From Comamonadaceae bacterium (GTDB lineage Bacteria; Pseudomonadota; Gammaproteobacteria; Burkholderiales; Burkholderiaceae_C), in assembly GCA_947476465.1 (NCBI GenBank), contig CANJQN010000037.1, positions 1-40,671 of the forward strand: a stretch of 40,671 nt of DNA, read 5' to 3'. The position numbers were made by a program, and so were the translations under genes. The number at the start of each line of letters is the position of its first letter. Positions within the stretch are counted from its first letter, which is position 1. The notes under the pieces were generated by a model. That model did not search any database. It saw only the letters and a list, made by a program, of their open reading frames with translations, and had not been told where the DNA came from. Below are positions 17,078 through 24,947 of the stretch, piece after piece.

Positions 17078-18082
17078 CTACTGGACCTTCGCCCCCGAGG
17101 CCTTGACCGCCTCGCCCCACTTCGTGGACTCGCTGGCGATGTAGCGCGTGAAGTGCTCGCGCGAATCGCCCACCGGGCTCATGCCGAGGTCGCGGATCTT
17201 CTGTTGCACGTCCGGCATGCGCAGGATCTTCACGACCTCGGTATTCATCCGCTCCAGGATCGGCTCGGGCGTGCCGGCCGGGGCGACCAGCCCGGTCCAG
17301 GTGGCCACGTCGAAGCCGCGCATGCCCTGCTCGTCCAAGGTCGGCACGTCGGGCAGAAGCTCGGAGCGCTTCAGGCCCGTGACGGCGATTGCGCGCACCT
17401 TGCCGGCCTTCACCTGCGACTGCACCACGGCGACGGAGTCGACCATCAGCCCGATCTGGCCGCCGATCAGGTCGGTCATGGCCGGCACCGAGCCCTTGTA
17501 AGGCACGTGCATGAGCTCCAGCTTGTTCTGCGCCCCGAACAGCGCCATCGCGAGGTGCGCGGTCGTGCCGCTGCCTGGCGATCCGTAGGTGAGCGCGCCG
17601 GGCTTGTCGCGGGCCAGCTTCAGCACCTCGGCCACGGTCCGCGCCGGCAGCGCCGGACTGGCGCACAGCACGAAGTCGATCGACACCAGCTGCGTGACGG
17701 GTGCGAAGTCCTTCGCGGGGTCGTACGCCATCTTGGCGTACAGGTGCGGGTTGATCGCCAGCGCGCTGCTGCCGGCGGCCAGGAAGGTGTAGCCGTCCGG
17801 CGCCGAGCGCGCCGCCTGCTCGGAGCCGAGCATGGTGCCGGCGCCCGGCTTGTTCTCGACGACCACCGGCTGGCCCAGCGCCGGGCCGAGGCGCTCGGCG
17901 ATCAGGCGCGAAATGATGTCCGCGCCCTGCCCCGGTGGCACCGGGACGATCAGCTTGATCGGCCGGCTCGGCCACTGCTGCGCGAACGCTCCCGCCGCCA
18001 GCAGCGACAGGGCCAGCGCGATGCAGGCCCGGCGGGCCAGCTTCCATGCGGAGTTGATGTACATGACGTGCCTCGTTTTCAT
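17078..18082 (-). CDS. TctC/Bug-family periplasmic substrate-binding protein
   Basis: A 334-residue extracytoplasmic solute receptor of the Bug/TctC family, which is greatly expanded in Burkholderiales and binds carboxylates and aromatic acids. A signal peptide ends near residue 33 (AAGAFAQQWPSRPI); the mature protein opens with the family hallmark RPIKLIVPVPPGQGADIISR and has GKPGALTYGSPGSGTTAHLA and PYKGSVPAMTDLIGGQI further on. I chose ATG 18082 because it overlaps the hydrolase stop (ATGA); ATG 18064 is an alternative. It is the last gene of a three-gene operon with two presumed catabolic genes. No tctA/tctB membrane genes are nearby, as is common for Bug proteins. The ligand is unknown. 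Confidence 0.92.
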   Translation of the reverse strand: MKTRHVMYINSAWKLARRACIALALSLLAAGAFAQQWPSRPIKLIVPVPPGQGADIISRLIAERLGPALGQPVVVENKPGAGTMLGSEQAARSAPDGYTFLAAGSSALAINPHLYAKMAYDPAKDFAPVTQLVSIDFVLCASPALPARTVAEVLKLARDKPGALTYGSPGSGTTAHLAMALFGAQNKLELMHVPYKGSVPAMTDLIGGQIGLMVDSVAVVQSQVKAGKVRAIAVTGLKRSELLPDVPTLDEQGMRGFDVATWTGLVAPAGTPEPILERMNTEVVKILRMPDVQQKIRDLGMSPVGDSREHFTRYIASESTKWGEAVKASGAKVQ

Positions 18083-18891
18083 CGGCTGCTTGCCTGGGGG
18101 TCCAAGAAATCGCGCAGCATGCGTGCGCACTGCGCCGCATGCGAAAATGGCAGGCCGTGGCGGGCGCCGGCGAACACCTGCAGCCGGGAATCCGGCAGGC
18201 GCTCGTGCAGGTCCGCCATGACCGACACCGGGATGTACGGGCTGGAGTCGCCGTGCATCAGCAGCACGGGACAGGCGACGTCCTGCACCTGCGGCCGCAT
18301 GTCGGTGCCGAACAGCACCGACAGCGCGTCGAGGATCGAGTCGCGCGGCCATGCCTGCTGGACCCGGTCGAACCAGGCCAGGCGCGCCGCGTCCACCGCA
18401 CCTGCGGCGAAGCGGTCGTGCAGGAACTGCTGCGACCAGGTTGCGATCCCCTCTTCGTCGATGGTCCTGCGCCAGGCCTCGGCCCGCTGGATGGAGGCGC
18501 CGAGGTGCGCGCCGTTGCTGACGGTGAGGCTTTGCACGCGCGCGCCGTCGCGCAACGCGCAGTGCAGCGCGATGGTGCCGCCGATCGACTCGCCCACGAG
18601 GTGAAAGCGCCCGGCACCGGCGGCGTCGGCCACCGCGATCACGTCGTCGGCCAGCAGGTCGAGCGACCAGCGGAAGTCCGCCGGCCGCACGTGCGAGCGC
18701 CGGTAGCCGCGCATGTCGAACGTCACGAGCCGGTAGCGCTCGGCCAGCAGCGGCAGCCATTGCGCCCAGATGCCCGGATCGGCTCCGATGCCGTGGTGGA
18801 AGACGATGGTGTCGCGCCGGTCTTCCCACGGCGCGACGAGGTCGGTCACTTCGTAGTGGATGCGACCGGCGCCGGTCTGCGCGTAAGGCAT
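18079..18891 (-). CDS. Alpha/beta-hydrolase (enol-lactonase/esterase-like)
   Basis: A 270-residue cytoplasmic alpha/beta-hydrolase. The oxyanion region HHGIGA (32-37), nucleophile elbow GESIGG with Ser102, acidic Asp215 (MHGDSSPYIP) and His245 (GARHGLPF) make a complete catalytic triad. Similarity is to the 3-oxoadipate enol-lactonase/RutD/PcaD-like group, suggesting hydrolysis of a lactone, ester or C-C bond in a ring-cleavage product. It starts 37 bases after the amidohydrolase-like gene and overlaps the TctC gene by 4 bases, so it is in one operon with them. The substrate cannot be told from the sequence. Confidence 0.88.
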   Translation of the reverse strand: MPYAQTGAGRIHYEVTDLVAPWEDRRDTIVFHHGIGADPGIWAQWLPLLAERYRLVTFDMRGYRRSHVRPADFRWSLDLLADDVIAVADAAGAGRFHLVGESIGGTIALHCALRDGARVQSLTVSNGAHLGASIQRAEAWRRTIDEEGIATWSQQFLHDRFAAGAVDAARLAWFDRVQQAWPRDSILDALSVLFGTDMRPQVQDVACPVLLMHGDSSPYIPVSVMADLHERLPDSRLQVFAGARHGLPFSHAAQCARMLRDFLDPQASSR

Positions 18892-18928
18892 GCGGGTTCC
18901 CCTGCTGCTGCGGTTGCGGCCGGCCGGC

Positions 18929-19768
18929 TCAGAGGCCCAGCAGTTCGGCGGCGTTGCGGTACATCACGCGGTCGACCACCGACTCCTTCAGCTTGAACTT
19001 CAGGAAGGTGTCGACCGTCTCCTGCAGCGGCATCAGCGGATACGCGGAGGCGAACAGGAAGCGTTCGGACAGGAACCCGTTGGCGGCGGCGATGTAGTCG
19101 GCCGAACCGGGCATCCCGTTGTACAGGTACATGTCCGGCGACAGCCAGATGTTCGGGCGCCGGTAGCACACGTGGATGATCTGGGCTGCCCAGGGCCAGT
19201 TGCCGTGGCCCGAGATGATGCGCAGCTCGGGGAAGTCGCGTGCCACGCGGTCGATGTGCTCCGGGTTGGAATAGCCCACGTCCGGCCCCACGTTGCCGCC
19301 GGCCATGAACAGCACGGGAATCCTGCGGTCTTCGCAGTGCGCGTAGATCGGGTAGATGCGCGCGTCGTCCAGCGCCATGGGGTTGGCCAGGAAGCCGGGC
19401 TCGAGCACCACGCCCTTCATGCCCGTGTGCATCGCCTTGTCGATCTCGGCGATGGCGGCGCGGCGGTTGCTGGGGTCGATCGCCGCCAGCCCGGCCAGCC
19501 GCGAGGGATGGCGCGCCACGATGCGCGCCAGCTCGTCGGTGCCGATGCTGCCCAGGCCCGGGGACACGCGCCCGGGCACCACGCCCTTTTCGATGCCCGC
19601 CGCGTCCATCTCGCGCAGCATCATTTCCTCGGACTTCGCCACTGCCGAGGGCGACAGCGTCATGCCCAGCCCGGCGCACATCTGCGCGCTGCGCTCAATC
19701 TTCGAGTACATGACCATGTCGAGGAAACTGCCCACGGGCGGTCGCAGCCGGAAGTCGATGATGCGCAT
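18929..19768 (-). CDS. Amidohydrolase-2-like protein lacking usual metal ligands
   Basis: A 279-residue TIM-barrel protein of the amidohydrolase-related (amidohydro_2) family, relatives of which include decarboxylases such as ACMSD and LigW. The overall pattern is visible: start MRIIDFRLRPP, central IYPIYAHCEDRRIPVLFMAGG (about 140-160), IISGHGNWPWA (about 195) and the C-terminal FLFASAYPLMPL (about 248). The first strand normally has Asp/Glu-x-His-x-His but reads DFRLRPP, and the late GSDYP-type Asp is replaced by Ala in FASAYP. So metal binding is doubtful. ATG 19768 begins the conserved part; the frame runs further upstream to 19822. It is the first gene of the operon divergent from marR. 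Confidence 0.82.
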   Translation of the reverse strand: MRIIDFRLRPPVGSFLDMVMYSKIERSAQMCAGLGMTLSPSAVAKSEEMMLREMDAAGIEKGVVPGRVSPGLGSIGTDELARIVARHPSRLAGLAAIDPSNRRAAIAEIDKAMHTGMKGVVLEPGFLANPMALDDARIYPIYAHCEDRRIPVLFMAGGNVGPDVGYSNPEHIDRVARDFPELRIISGHGNWPWAAQIIHVCYRRPNIWLSPDMYLYNGMPGSADYIAAANGFLSERFLFASAYPLMPLQETVDTFLKFKLKESVVDRVMYRNAAELLGL

Positions 19769-19842
19769 GTTTGTCTCCGATTGTTGTGTGCACCGCGCGT
19801 CGGACCGCGCCGGCGGACGCAACTGTCAGCTTTCTCACGGTT

Positions 19843-19873
19843 CGATGCTGGCGCATCGGCAGCTAGCTGTCAA
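19843..19873 (-). promoter_or_regulatory. Promoter of the amidohydrolase operon with overlapping palindromes
   Basis: On the minus strand, -35 TTGACA (19873-19868) and -10 CAGCAT (19850-19845) are 17 bases apart. Two palindromes overlap them: CAGCTAGCTG (19860-19869) and CGATGC-TGGC-GCATCG (19843-19858). They lie 75-105 bases upstream of the amidohydrolase start and between it and the divergent MarR gene, so MarR repression at this site is a reasonable inference. Confidence 0.6.
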
Positions 19874-19937
19874 TAGGAGCTTCCGGCCGGGACGCGCGGC
19901 CCGGGTTTGCCCGCAAGCGCGGGTATGCTCGGTGCGT

Positions 19938-20456
19938 ATGAATGCTGAGGAAAAGCCTGCCCTGCGGCAAGCGCCCGACTCCGCTGGATGGGGCGAGGAA
20001 CTGTTCGACCGGCCCGGCCACCTGATCCGACGCTGCTACCAGATCACGATGGCGCTGCATGCCGAGGTGATGAAGGACCTCGGCGTGACGCAGCTGCAGT
20101 ACGTGGTGCTGCGCACGATCCGGCACCACCCCGGTGAGTCGCAGCGGCGGCTGGGGGAGCTCGCCGGCCTGGACCGCACCACGGTCGGCTGGGTCGTGGT
20201 CAACCTGGAGAACAAGGGCTTGCTGCGCCGGCACGCCGACGGCGCCGACCGCCGGCACAAGCCGCTCGCGCTGAGCCCGCTGGGTGAGCGCAAGCTGGCG
20301 GAAATGGAGCCCCGGGTGCACGCCCTGCAGCAGCACCTGCTCGCGCCGCTGGACGACGACGAGAAGTTCGCGCTTGTGCAGTCGCTGCAGAAGATCGTCA
20401 TGGCGTACAACGACTACAGCCGCGCGCCGCTGCGCGCGGATACCGGGGCGAAGTAG
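19938..20456 (+). CDS. MarR-family transcriptional regulator
   Basis: A 172-residue winged-helix regulator. The helix-turn-helix and wing are clear at about 65-115 (QRRLGELAGLDRTTVGWVVVNLENKGLLRR followed by DRRHKPLALSPLGE), including the DR-R wing motif of MarR proteins. Family members usually sense small aromatic or phenolic ligands and release from palindromic sites near their own and neighbouring promoters. It is divergent from the three-gene TctC operon across 169 bases that contain two palindromes, so that operon is the likely target. ATG 19938 follows TATGCT (19924-19929) by 8 bases; no Shine-Dalgarno is evident. Confidence 0.9.
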   Translation: MNAEEKPALRQAPDSAGWGEELFDRPGHLIRRCYQITMALHAEVMKDLGVTQLQYVVLRTIRHHPGESQRRLGELAGLDRTTVGWVVVNLENKGLLRRHADGADRRHKPLALSPLGERKLAEMEPRVHALQQHLLAPLDDDEKFALVQSLQKIVMAYNDYSRAPLRADTGAK

Positions 20457-20490
20457 GCCGCCCTTTGTTCCCCCGGCACGCAGGGAGGCT

Positions 20491-20607
20491 TCAGCTCGCG
20501 ATCGCCCGCCGCAGCGCCGCGTGTGCCAGCAGCCGCGTGGAATCCAGCGTCGGCAGAGGTGAGTTCGCGTCGTTCATCACCAGCGGCAGCTCCGTGCAGC
20601 GCATGCG
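20491..20607 (-). pseudogene. Remnant of an aspartate/glutamate racemase-family gene (C-terminus only)
   Basis: The minus-strand frame from 20607 to the stop at 20491 reads RCTELPLVMNDANSPLPTLDSTRLLAHAALRRA, which follows the C-terminal end of Asp/Glu racemases (GCTEL with the second catalytic Cys, then a P-LPL-DTT-LHA-AA pattern). The first 80% of such a gene is missing and the upstream frame is not related. It is a fragment about 39 codons long, with no start of its own. Confidence 0.6.
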
Positions 20608-20692
20608 CACAGATGGAACGTCGAACTCGACCCGCGCAAACTCAAGACCACGACGGGCATGGACGTGCTGAGCTGCCAGACGCCCGAGATGA

Positions 20693-20848
20693 AATACCAC
20701 GACCATGCCTGTGGTAGAGCGGTTCGCCGAAAGACTCAGCAAGCAATCGCAACTGGCCCGACACCGCGGGCTGCGACAGATGCCGCTCCTGTGCGGCGCT
20801 GCTGATATTGCGGTGCGCGGCGACTACCGCGAAAGTGCGCAATTGATC
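20693..20848 (-). pseudogene. Remnant of a LysR-type regulator (N-terminal helix-turn-helix only)
   Basis: About 52 codons on the minus strand encode DQLRTFAVVAAHRNISSAAQ, then HLSQPAVSGQLRLL and ESFGEPLYHRHGRGI, an unmistakable LysR DNA-binding domain. After GRGI the frame loses similarity, and the next frame shows GRLAAQHVHARRGL, consistent with a frameshift; the whole ligand-binding domain is absent. The frame closes at 20642. It starts within a few bases of the psd 3' end. Together with the racemase fragment it fills most of the 396-base gap between marR and psd, indicating decay by deletion. Confidence 0.75.
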
Positions 20849-20852
20849 GGGG

Positions 20853-21731
20853 TCATCGCGGCAACGCTGAGTCACGCGCCGACACATCCCCCACCGTCCC
20901 CATCGCCTCGCCCAACCTCACCGCCCGGCTCGGCGCCCAGTCCTCATTGAACATGACGACATTCGAAGGAAACAGCATCACCACAGTCGACCCCAGCAGG
21001 AACCGCCCCATCTCCTGCCCCTGCCGCAGCACGATGCTCTGATTTTCATAGCGCCACTGGCGCACATGGCGAGTGCGCGGCGGGTTCACCACGCCGTGCC
21101 ATGCCGTCGCCATGCTGCCCACGATGGTGGCGCCCACCAGCACCATGACCAAGGGGCCGTGCGGCGTGTCGAACACGCACACCACCCGCTCGTTGCGCGC
21201 GAACAGGCCGGGCACGTGCAGCGCGGTGAGCGGGTTGACCGAGAACAGGTCGCCGGGCACATAGATCATGCGCAGCAGCCGGCCCGGGCAAGGCATGTGG
21301 ATGCGGTGATAGTCCTTGGGGGCCAGGTACAGCGTCGCGAAGTGGCCGTGGTCGAACTGGCGCGCCAGGGCGCCGTCGCCACCCACCAGGGCGGTGGTGG
21401 AATAGCTGTGGCCCTTGGCCTGGAAGATCTGGTCGTGCTCGATCGGGCCGTACTGACTGATGGCGCCGTCGACCGGACTGACAAAGGGCGCATCGGCGGT
21501 CGGGCGGGCGCCCTCGCGCAGGGCACGGGTGAAAAATTCGTTGAAGCTGGCGTAGCTTTCGACGCGCGGATCGGCTGCCTCGTCCATGTTCACCCGGTAG
21601 CGAGCGATGAAGTCGCGAATGATTGCGCGGGTGATGGGGCCACCGCGCATCTGGGCGACCAGGCCGCCGAACTGGGTGATCAGGCGCTTGGGCAGCAGGT
21701 ACTGTTGCTGGATGGGAAGGGGAGGAAACAC
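20853..21731 (-). CDS. psd: Phosphatidylserine decarboxylase proenzyme
   Basis: Psd converts phosphatidylserine to phosphatidylethanolamine at the inner membrane, using a pyruvoyl group made by self-cleavage. The 292-residue proenzyme has the autocleavage motif LGST with Ser248 in GRFLLGSTVVMLF, plus the conserved FFTRALREGARP, SPVDGAISQYG and DYHRIHMP segments. Self-cleavage would give a beta chain of about 247 residues and a short alpha chain. The start is GTG 21731, with TAGAAT about 30 bases upstream on the minus strand as a likely -10. The 3' end touches the LysR remnant. Divergent from the NodI/NodJ-like exporter genes. Confidence 0.96.
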   Translation of the reverse strand: MFPPLPIQQQYLLPKRLITQFGGLVAQMRGGPITRAIIRDFIARYRVNMDEAADPRVESYASFNEFFTRALREGARPTADAPFVSPVDGAISQYGPIEHDQIFQAKGHSYSTTALVGGDGALARQFDHGHFATLYLAPKDYHRIHMPCPGRLLRMIYVPGDLFSVNPLTALHVPGLFARNERVVCVFDTPHGPLVMVLVGATIVGSMATAWHGVVNPPRTRHVRQWRYENQSIVLRQGQEMGRFLLGSTVVMLFPSNVVMFNEDWAPSRAVRLGEAMGTVGDVSARDSALPR

Positions 21732-21809
21732 TTGGACGGGTGCGACGGGGGTGCTGGGATTCTAGAGGCCAGCCAAGCGCCCGGCGGCTGCGACACAATA
21801 GCCGTCGAC

Positions 21810-22738
<929 letters not shown>

Positions 22739-22742
<4 letters not shown>

Positions 22743-23554
22743 GCCGCCCCACGTTGACCGACATGAGCCTGTGGCGACCGCCCGTGATCTCGACACGCTG
22801 GTGGCCGGTGTTCCTGCGCAACCTGCTGGTGTGGCGCAAGCTGGCCGTGCCCAGCCTGGTGGGCAACATCGCCGAGCCATTGATGTGGCTGGTGGCCTTC
22901 GGCTACGGCATGGGCGCACTGGTCGGGCAGGTCACCCTGCACGGCCAGCAGGTGCCCTACATCCTGTTCCTGGCCAGCGGCTCGATCTGCATGAGCGCGA
23001 TGAACGCGGCCTCGTTCGAGGCGCTGTACTCGGCCTTCTCGCGCATGCATGTGCAAAAAACCTGGGACGGCATCATGAACGCGCCGGTGTCGCTGGACGA
23101 CGTGGTGCTGGCCGAGATGCTGTGGGCCGCCTACAAGTCGGCCTTTACCGTCACCGCCATCCTGGGCGTGATGCTGGCGCTGGGCATCAGCGCCAGCCCC
23201 AAGCTGGCGGTGGCCTGGCTGGTGCTGGCGCTGGCGGGAATCACCTTCTCGTCCATCGCGCTCGTCTTCAACGCGCTGGCCAAGGGCTACGACTTTTTCA
23301 CCTACTACTTCACCCTGTTCCTCACGCCCATGATGTTCCTGTCGGGGGTGTTCTTCCCGCGCGATCAGCTGCCCGCCCCCCTGCGCATGGCGTCCGAATG
23401 GCTGCCGCTGACCACCGCCGTCGAGCTGGTGCGGCCGATGTTCATGGACCGCTGGCCCGAGGCGCCGGCGCGCCACCTGCTGGTGCTGGCCGCCTATGCG
23501 GTGGCCGCGTTCTGGATCGCGCTGGCGCTGACGCGGCGGCGCTTTCGCGCCTGA
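22739..23554 (+). CDS. ABC-2 exporter permease (NodJ-like)
   Basis: A 271-residue inner membrane permease of the ABC-2 type, with about six hydrophobic segments and the family's central region around FLASGSICMSAMNAASFEAL (about 78-97) and DFFTYYFTLFLTPMMFLSGV (about 182-201). It matches the NodJ/DrrB-type partner of the preceding ATPase, with which it overlaps by 4 bases. No biosynthetic genes for an exported product lie nearby. The next gene starts 81 bases later with its own -10-like element, so the exporter operon probably has only these two genes. Confidence 0.9.
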
Positions 23555-23635
23555 GGGCGAACGCAGCTTGGGCCTTTGCAAGGGACCCGATGCTGTTGAG
23601 CGCTCTGCATGGCCTCGACCCCCGACAATCGGAGC

Positions 23636-24631
23636 ATGTCCCATGCCCTTCACCCCTTTGAGCAGCTGACCCCGGACGCGGTGCTGGACGCGCTGTCGAG
23701 CGTCGGCCTGCATGGCGACGGGCGCCTGATGGCGCTGAGCTCGTATGAGAACCGCGTCTATCAGGTCCAGCTGGAATCACCGGCAATGGGCCACGCGCAG
23801 GTGGTGACGAAGTTCTACCGACCCCAGCGCTGGAGCGACGAGGCCATCCTCGAAGAGCATGCCTTCGCCGCAGAGCTCGAAGCGGCCGAGGTGCCCATGG
23901 TCGGCCCGCTCGTCGTCGACGCCCGCACCCTGCACCACCACAGCGGCTTCGCCTTCAGCGTCAGCCCCCGGCGCGGCGGCCGCCCGCCCGAGCTCGACGA
24001 TCTGGACGTGCTGGAGTGGATCGGCCGCTTCCTGGCGCGCATCCACGTCGTGGGCGCGGCGCGGCCCTTCGCGGCGCGGCCGGCGCTCGACCTGCAAAGC
24101 TTCGGCCAGGAGCCGCGCGATTGGCTGCTGGGGCACGAGGCCATCCCGCTGGACATGACCTCGCGCTGGCGCGACGTCTGCGATGCGGCGCTCAAGGCGA
24201 TCGCAGCTGCGCTGAAGGCCCATCCGGTGCGCAGCCTGCGGCTGCACGGCGACGTGCATCCGGGCAACATCCTCTGGACGCCTGACGCAGGCCCGCATTT
24301 TGTCGACCTGGACGATGCCCGCACCGGCCCGGCCGTACAGGACCTGTGGATGCTGCTCTCTGGCGACCGCAGCCAGCGGCAGCGCCAGCTAGGCGCCTTG
24401 CTGGACGGGTACGAACAGATGCGCGAATTCGACCGCGCCGAGCTGGCCCTGATCGAGCCGCTGCGCACCCTGCGCCTGATCCACTACAGCGCCTGGCTGG
24501 CGCGGCGCTGGGACGACCCGGCCTTTCCGCGCGCCTTCCCGTGGTTCGGCAGCAGCGACTACTGGCAGGGTCAGGTGCAGATCCTCGAGGAGCAACTCGA
24601 AGCCATGGCCGAGCCGCCGCTGGTGGCCTGA
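23636..24631 (+). CDS. srkA: Serine/threonine protein kinase SrkA (YihE)
   Basis: SrkA is a cytoplasmic stress-response kinase, structurally like choline/aminoglycoside kinases, that protects against MazF-linked death in E. coli. The 331-residue product shows ENRVYQV (nucleotide loop), VTKFYRPQRWS (ATP-binding Lys), the catalytic loop HGDVHPGN (His204-Asp206) and VDLDDAR with the metal-binding Asp at 224-226. The C-terminal RAFPWFGSSDYWQGQ is typical. I chose ATG 23636; it is 6 bases after GACAAT (23624-23629). An in-frame ATG at 23609 would add nine residues with no family support. Confidence 0.93.
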   Translation: MSHALHPFEQLTPDAVLDALSSVGLHGDGRLMALSSYENRVYQVQLESPAMGHAQVVTKFYRPQRWSDEAILEEHAFAAELEAAEVPMVGPLVVDARTLHHHSGFAFSVSPRRGGRPPELDDLDVLEWIGRFLARIHVVGAARPFAARPALDLQSFGQEPRDWLLGHEAIPLDMTSRWRDVCDAALKAIAAALKAHPVRSLRLHGDVHPGNILWTPDAGPHFVDLDDARTGPAVQDLWMLLSGDRSQRQRQLGALLDGYEQMREFDRAELALIEPLRTLRLIHYSAWLARRWDDPAFPRAFPWFGSSDYWQGQVQILEEQLEAMAEPPLVA

Positions 24632-24665
24632 ACCTGGACGCGTGTGCGTACCTGAGTCCGCGCGC

Positions 24666-24869
24666 CTAAGGCCCCGACACGCGGCTCGATGTGTTCGGGT
24701 CGTACAGCACGGTGCCCGCTCCCGCCCCCACCCCGGCGCGCACACCGCTGTTGCCCACCGGCACGCTGGCACCCACGCCCGCGCCGCCGTAGACCTGCCC
24801 GCTCTGGCTCACACCCACGCCCACACCGACGGGGCCGACGCCGGTGCCGATGCGGATTTGCTGGGTCAT
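24666..24869 (-). CDS. Small Gly/Val-rich hypothetical protein
   Basis: A 67-residue open frame whose product is dominated by Gly and Val: GTGVGPVGVGVGVSQSG, then GGAGVGASVPVGNSGVRAG and GVGAGAGTV, with a polar C-terminus. It has no membrane helix, no cysteine and no charge clusters. The low-complexity GVGVG pattern could form beta-rich or amyloid-like structure, or be a surface or secreted tail peptide. It lies 79 bases after the htpG stop on the same strand. I see no clear ribosome site, so the start ATG 24869 is uncertain. Its regular composition makes chance less likely but does not prove expression. Confidence 0.5.
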   Translation of the reverse strand: MTQQIRIGTGVGPVGVGVGVSQSGQVYGGAGVGASVPVGNSGVRAGVGAGAGTVLYDPNTSSRVSGP

Positions 24870-24947
24870 ACGACGATGCCAGTGTGTTCCAAGCGTCCGC
24901 TTGTTTCGGGACGTTTGTCGCGCACAGACGCCAGGGTCACAGCGTCG

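Noticed and set aside
16953..18140. An overlapping 395-codon frame in the TctC/hydrolase region
   Set aside because: Shifted by one base from the real TctC frame; Arg/Ala/Gly-rich, without a signal peptide or family motif.
20853..20950. Plus-strand open frame over the psd end
   Set aside because: Antisense to psd; low-complexity Pro/Ser tail, no ribosome site.
21066..21809. Extension of the ABC ATPase frame upstream over psd
   Set aside because: The part before 21810 is antisense to psd and has no similarity; the true start has a -10-like hexamer and leads straight into the ABC domain.
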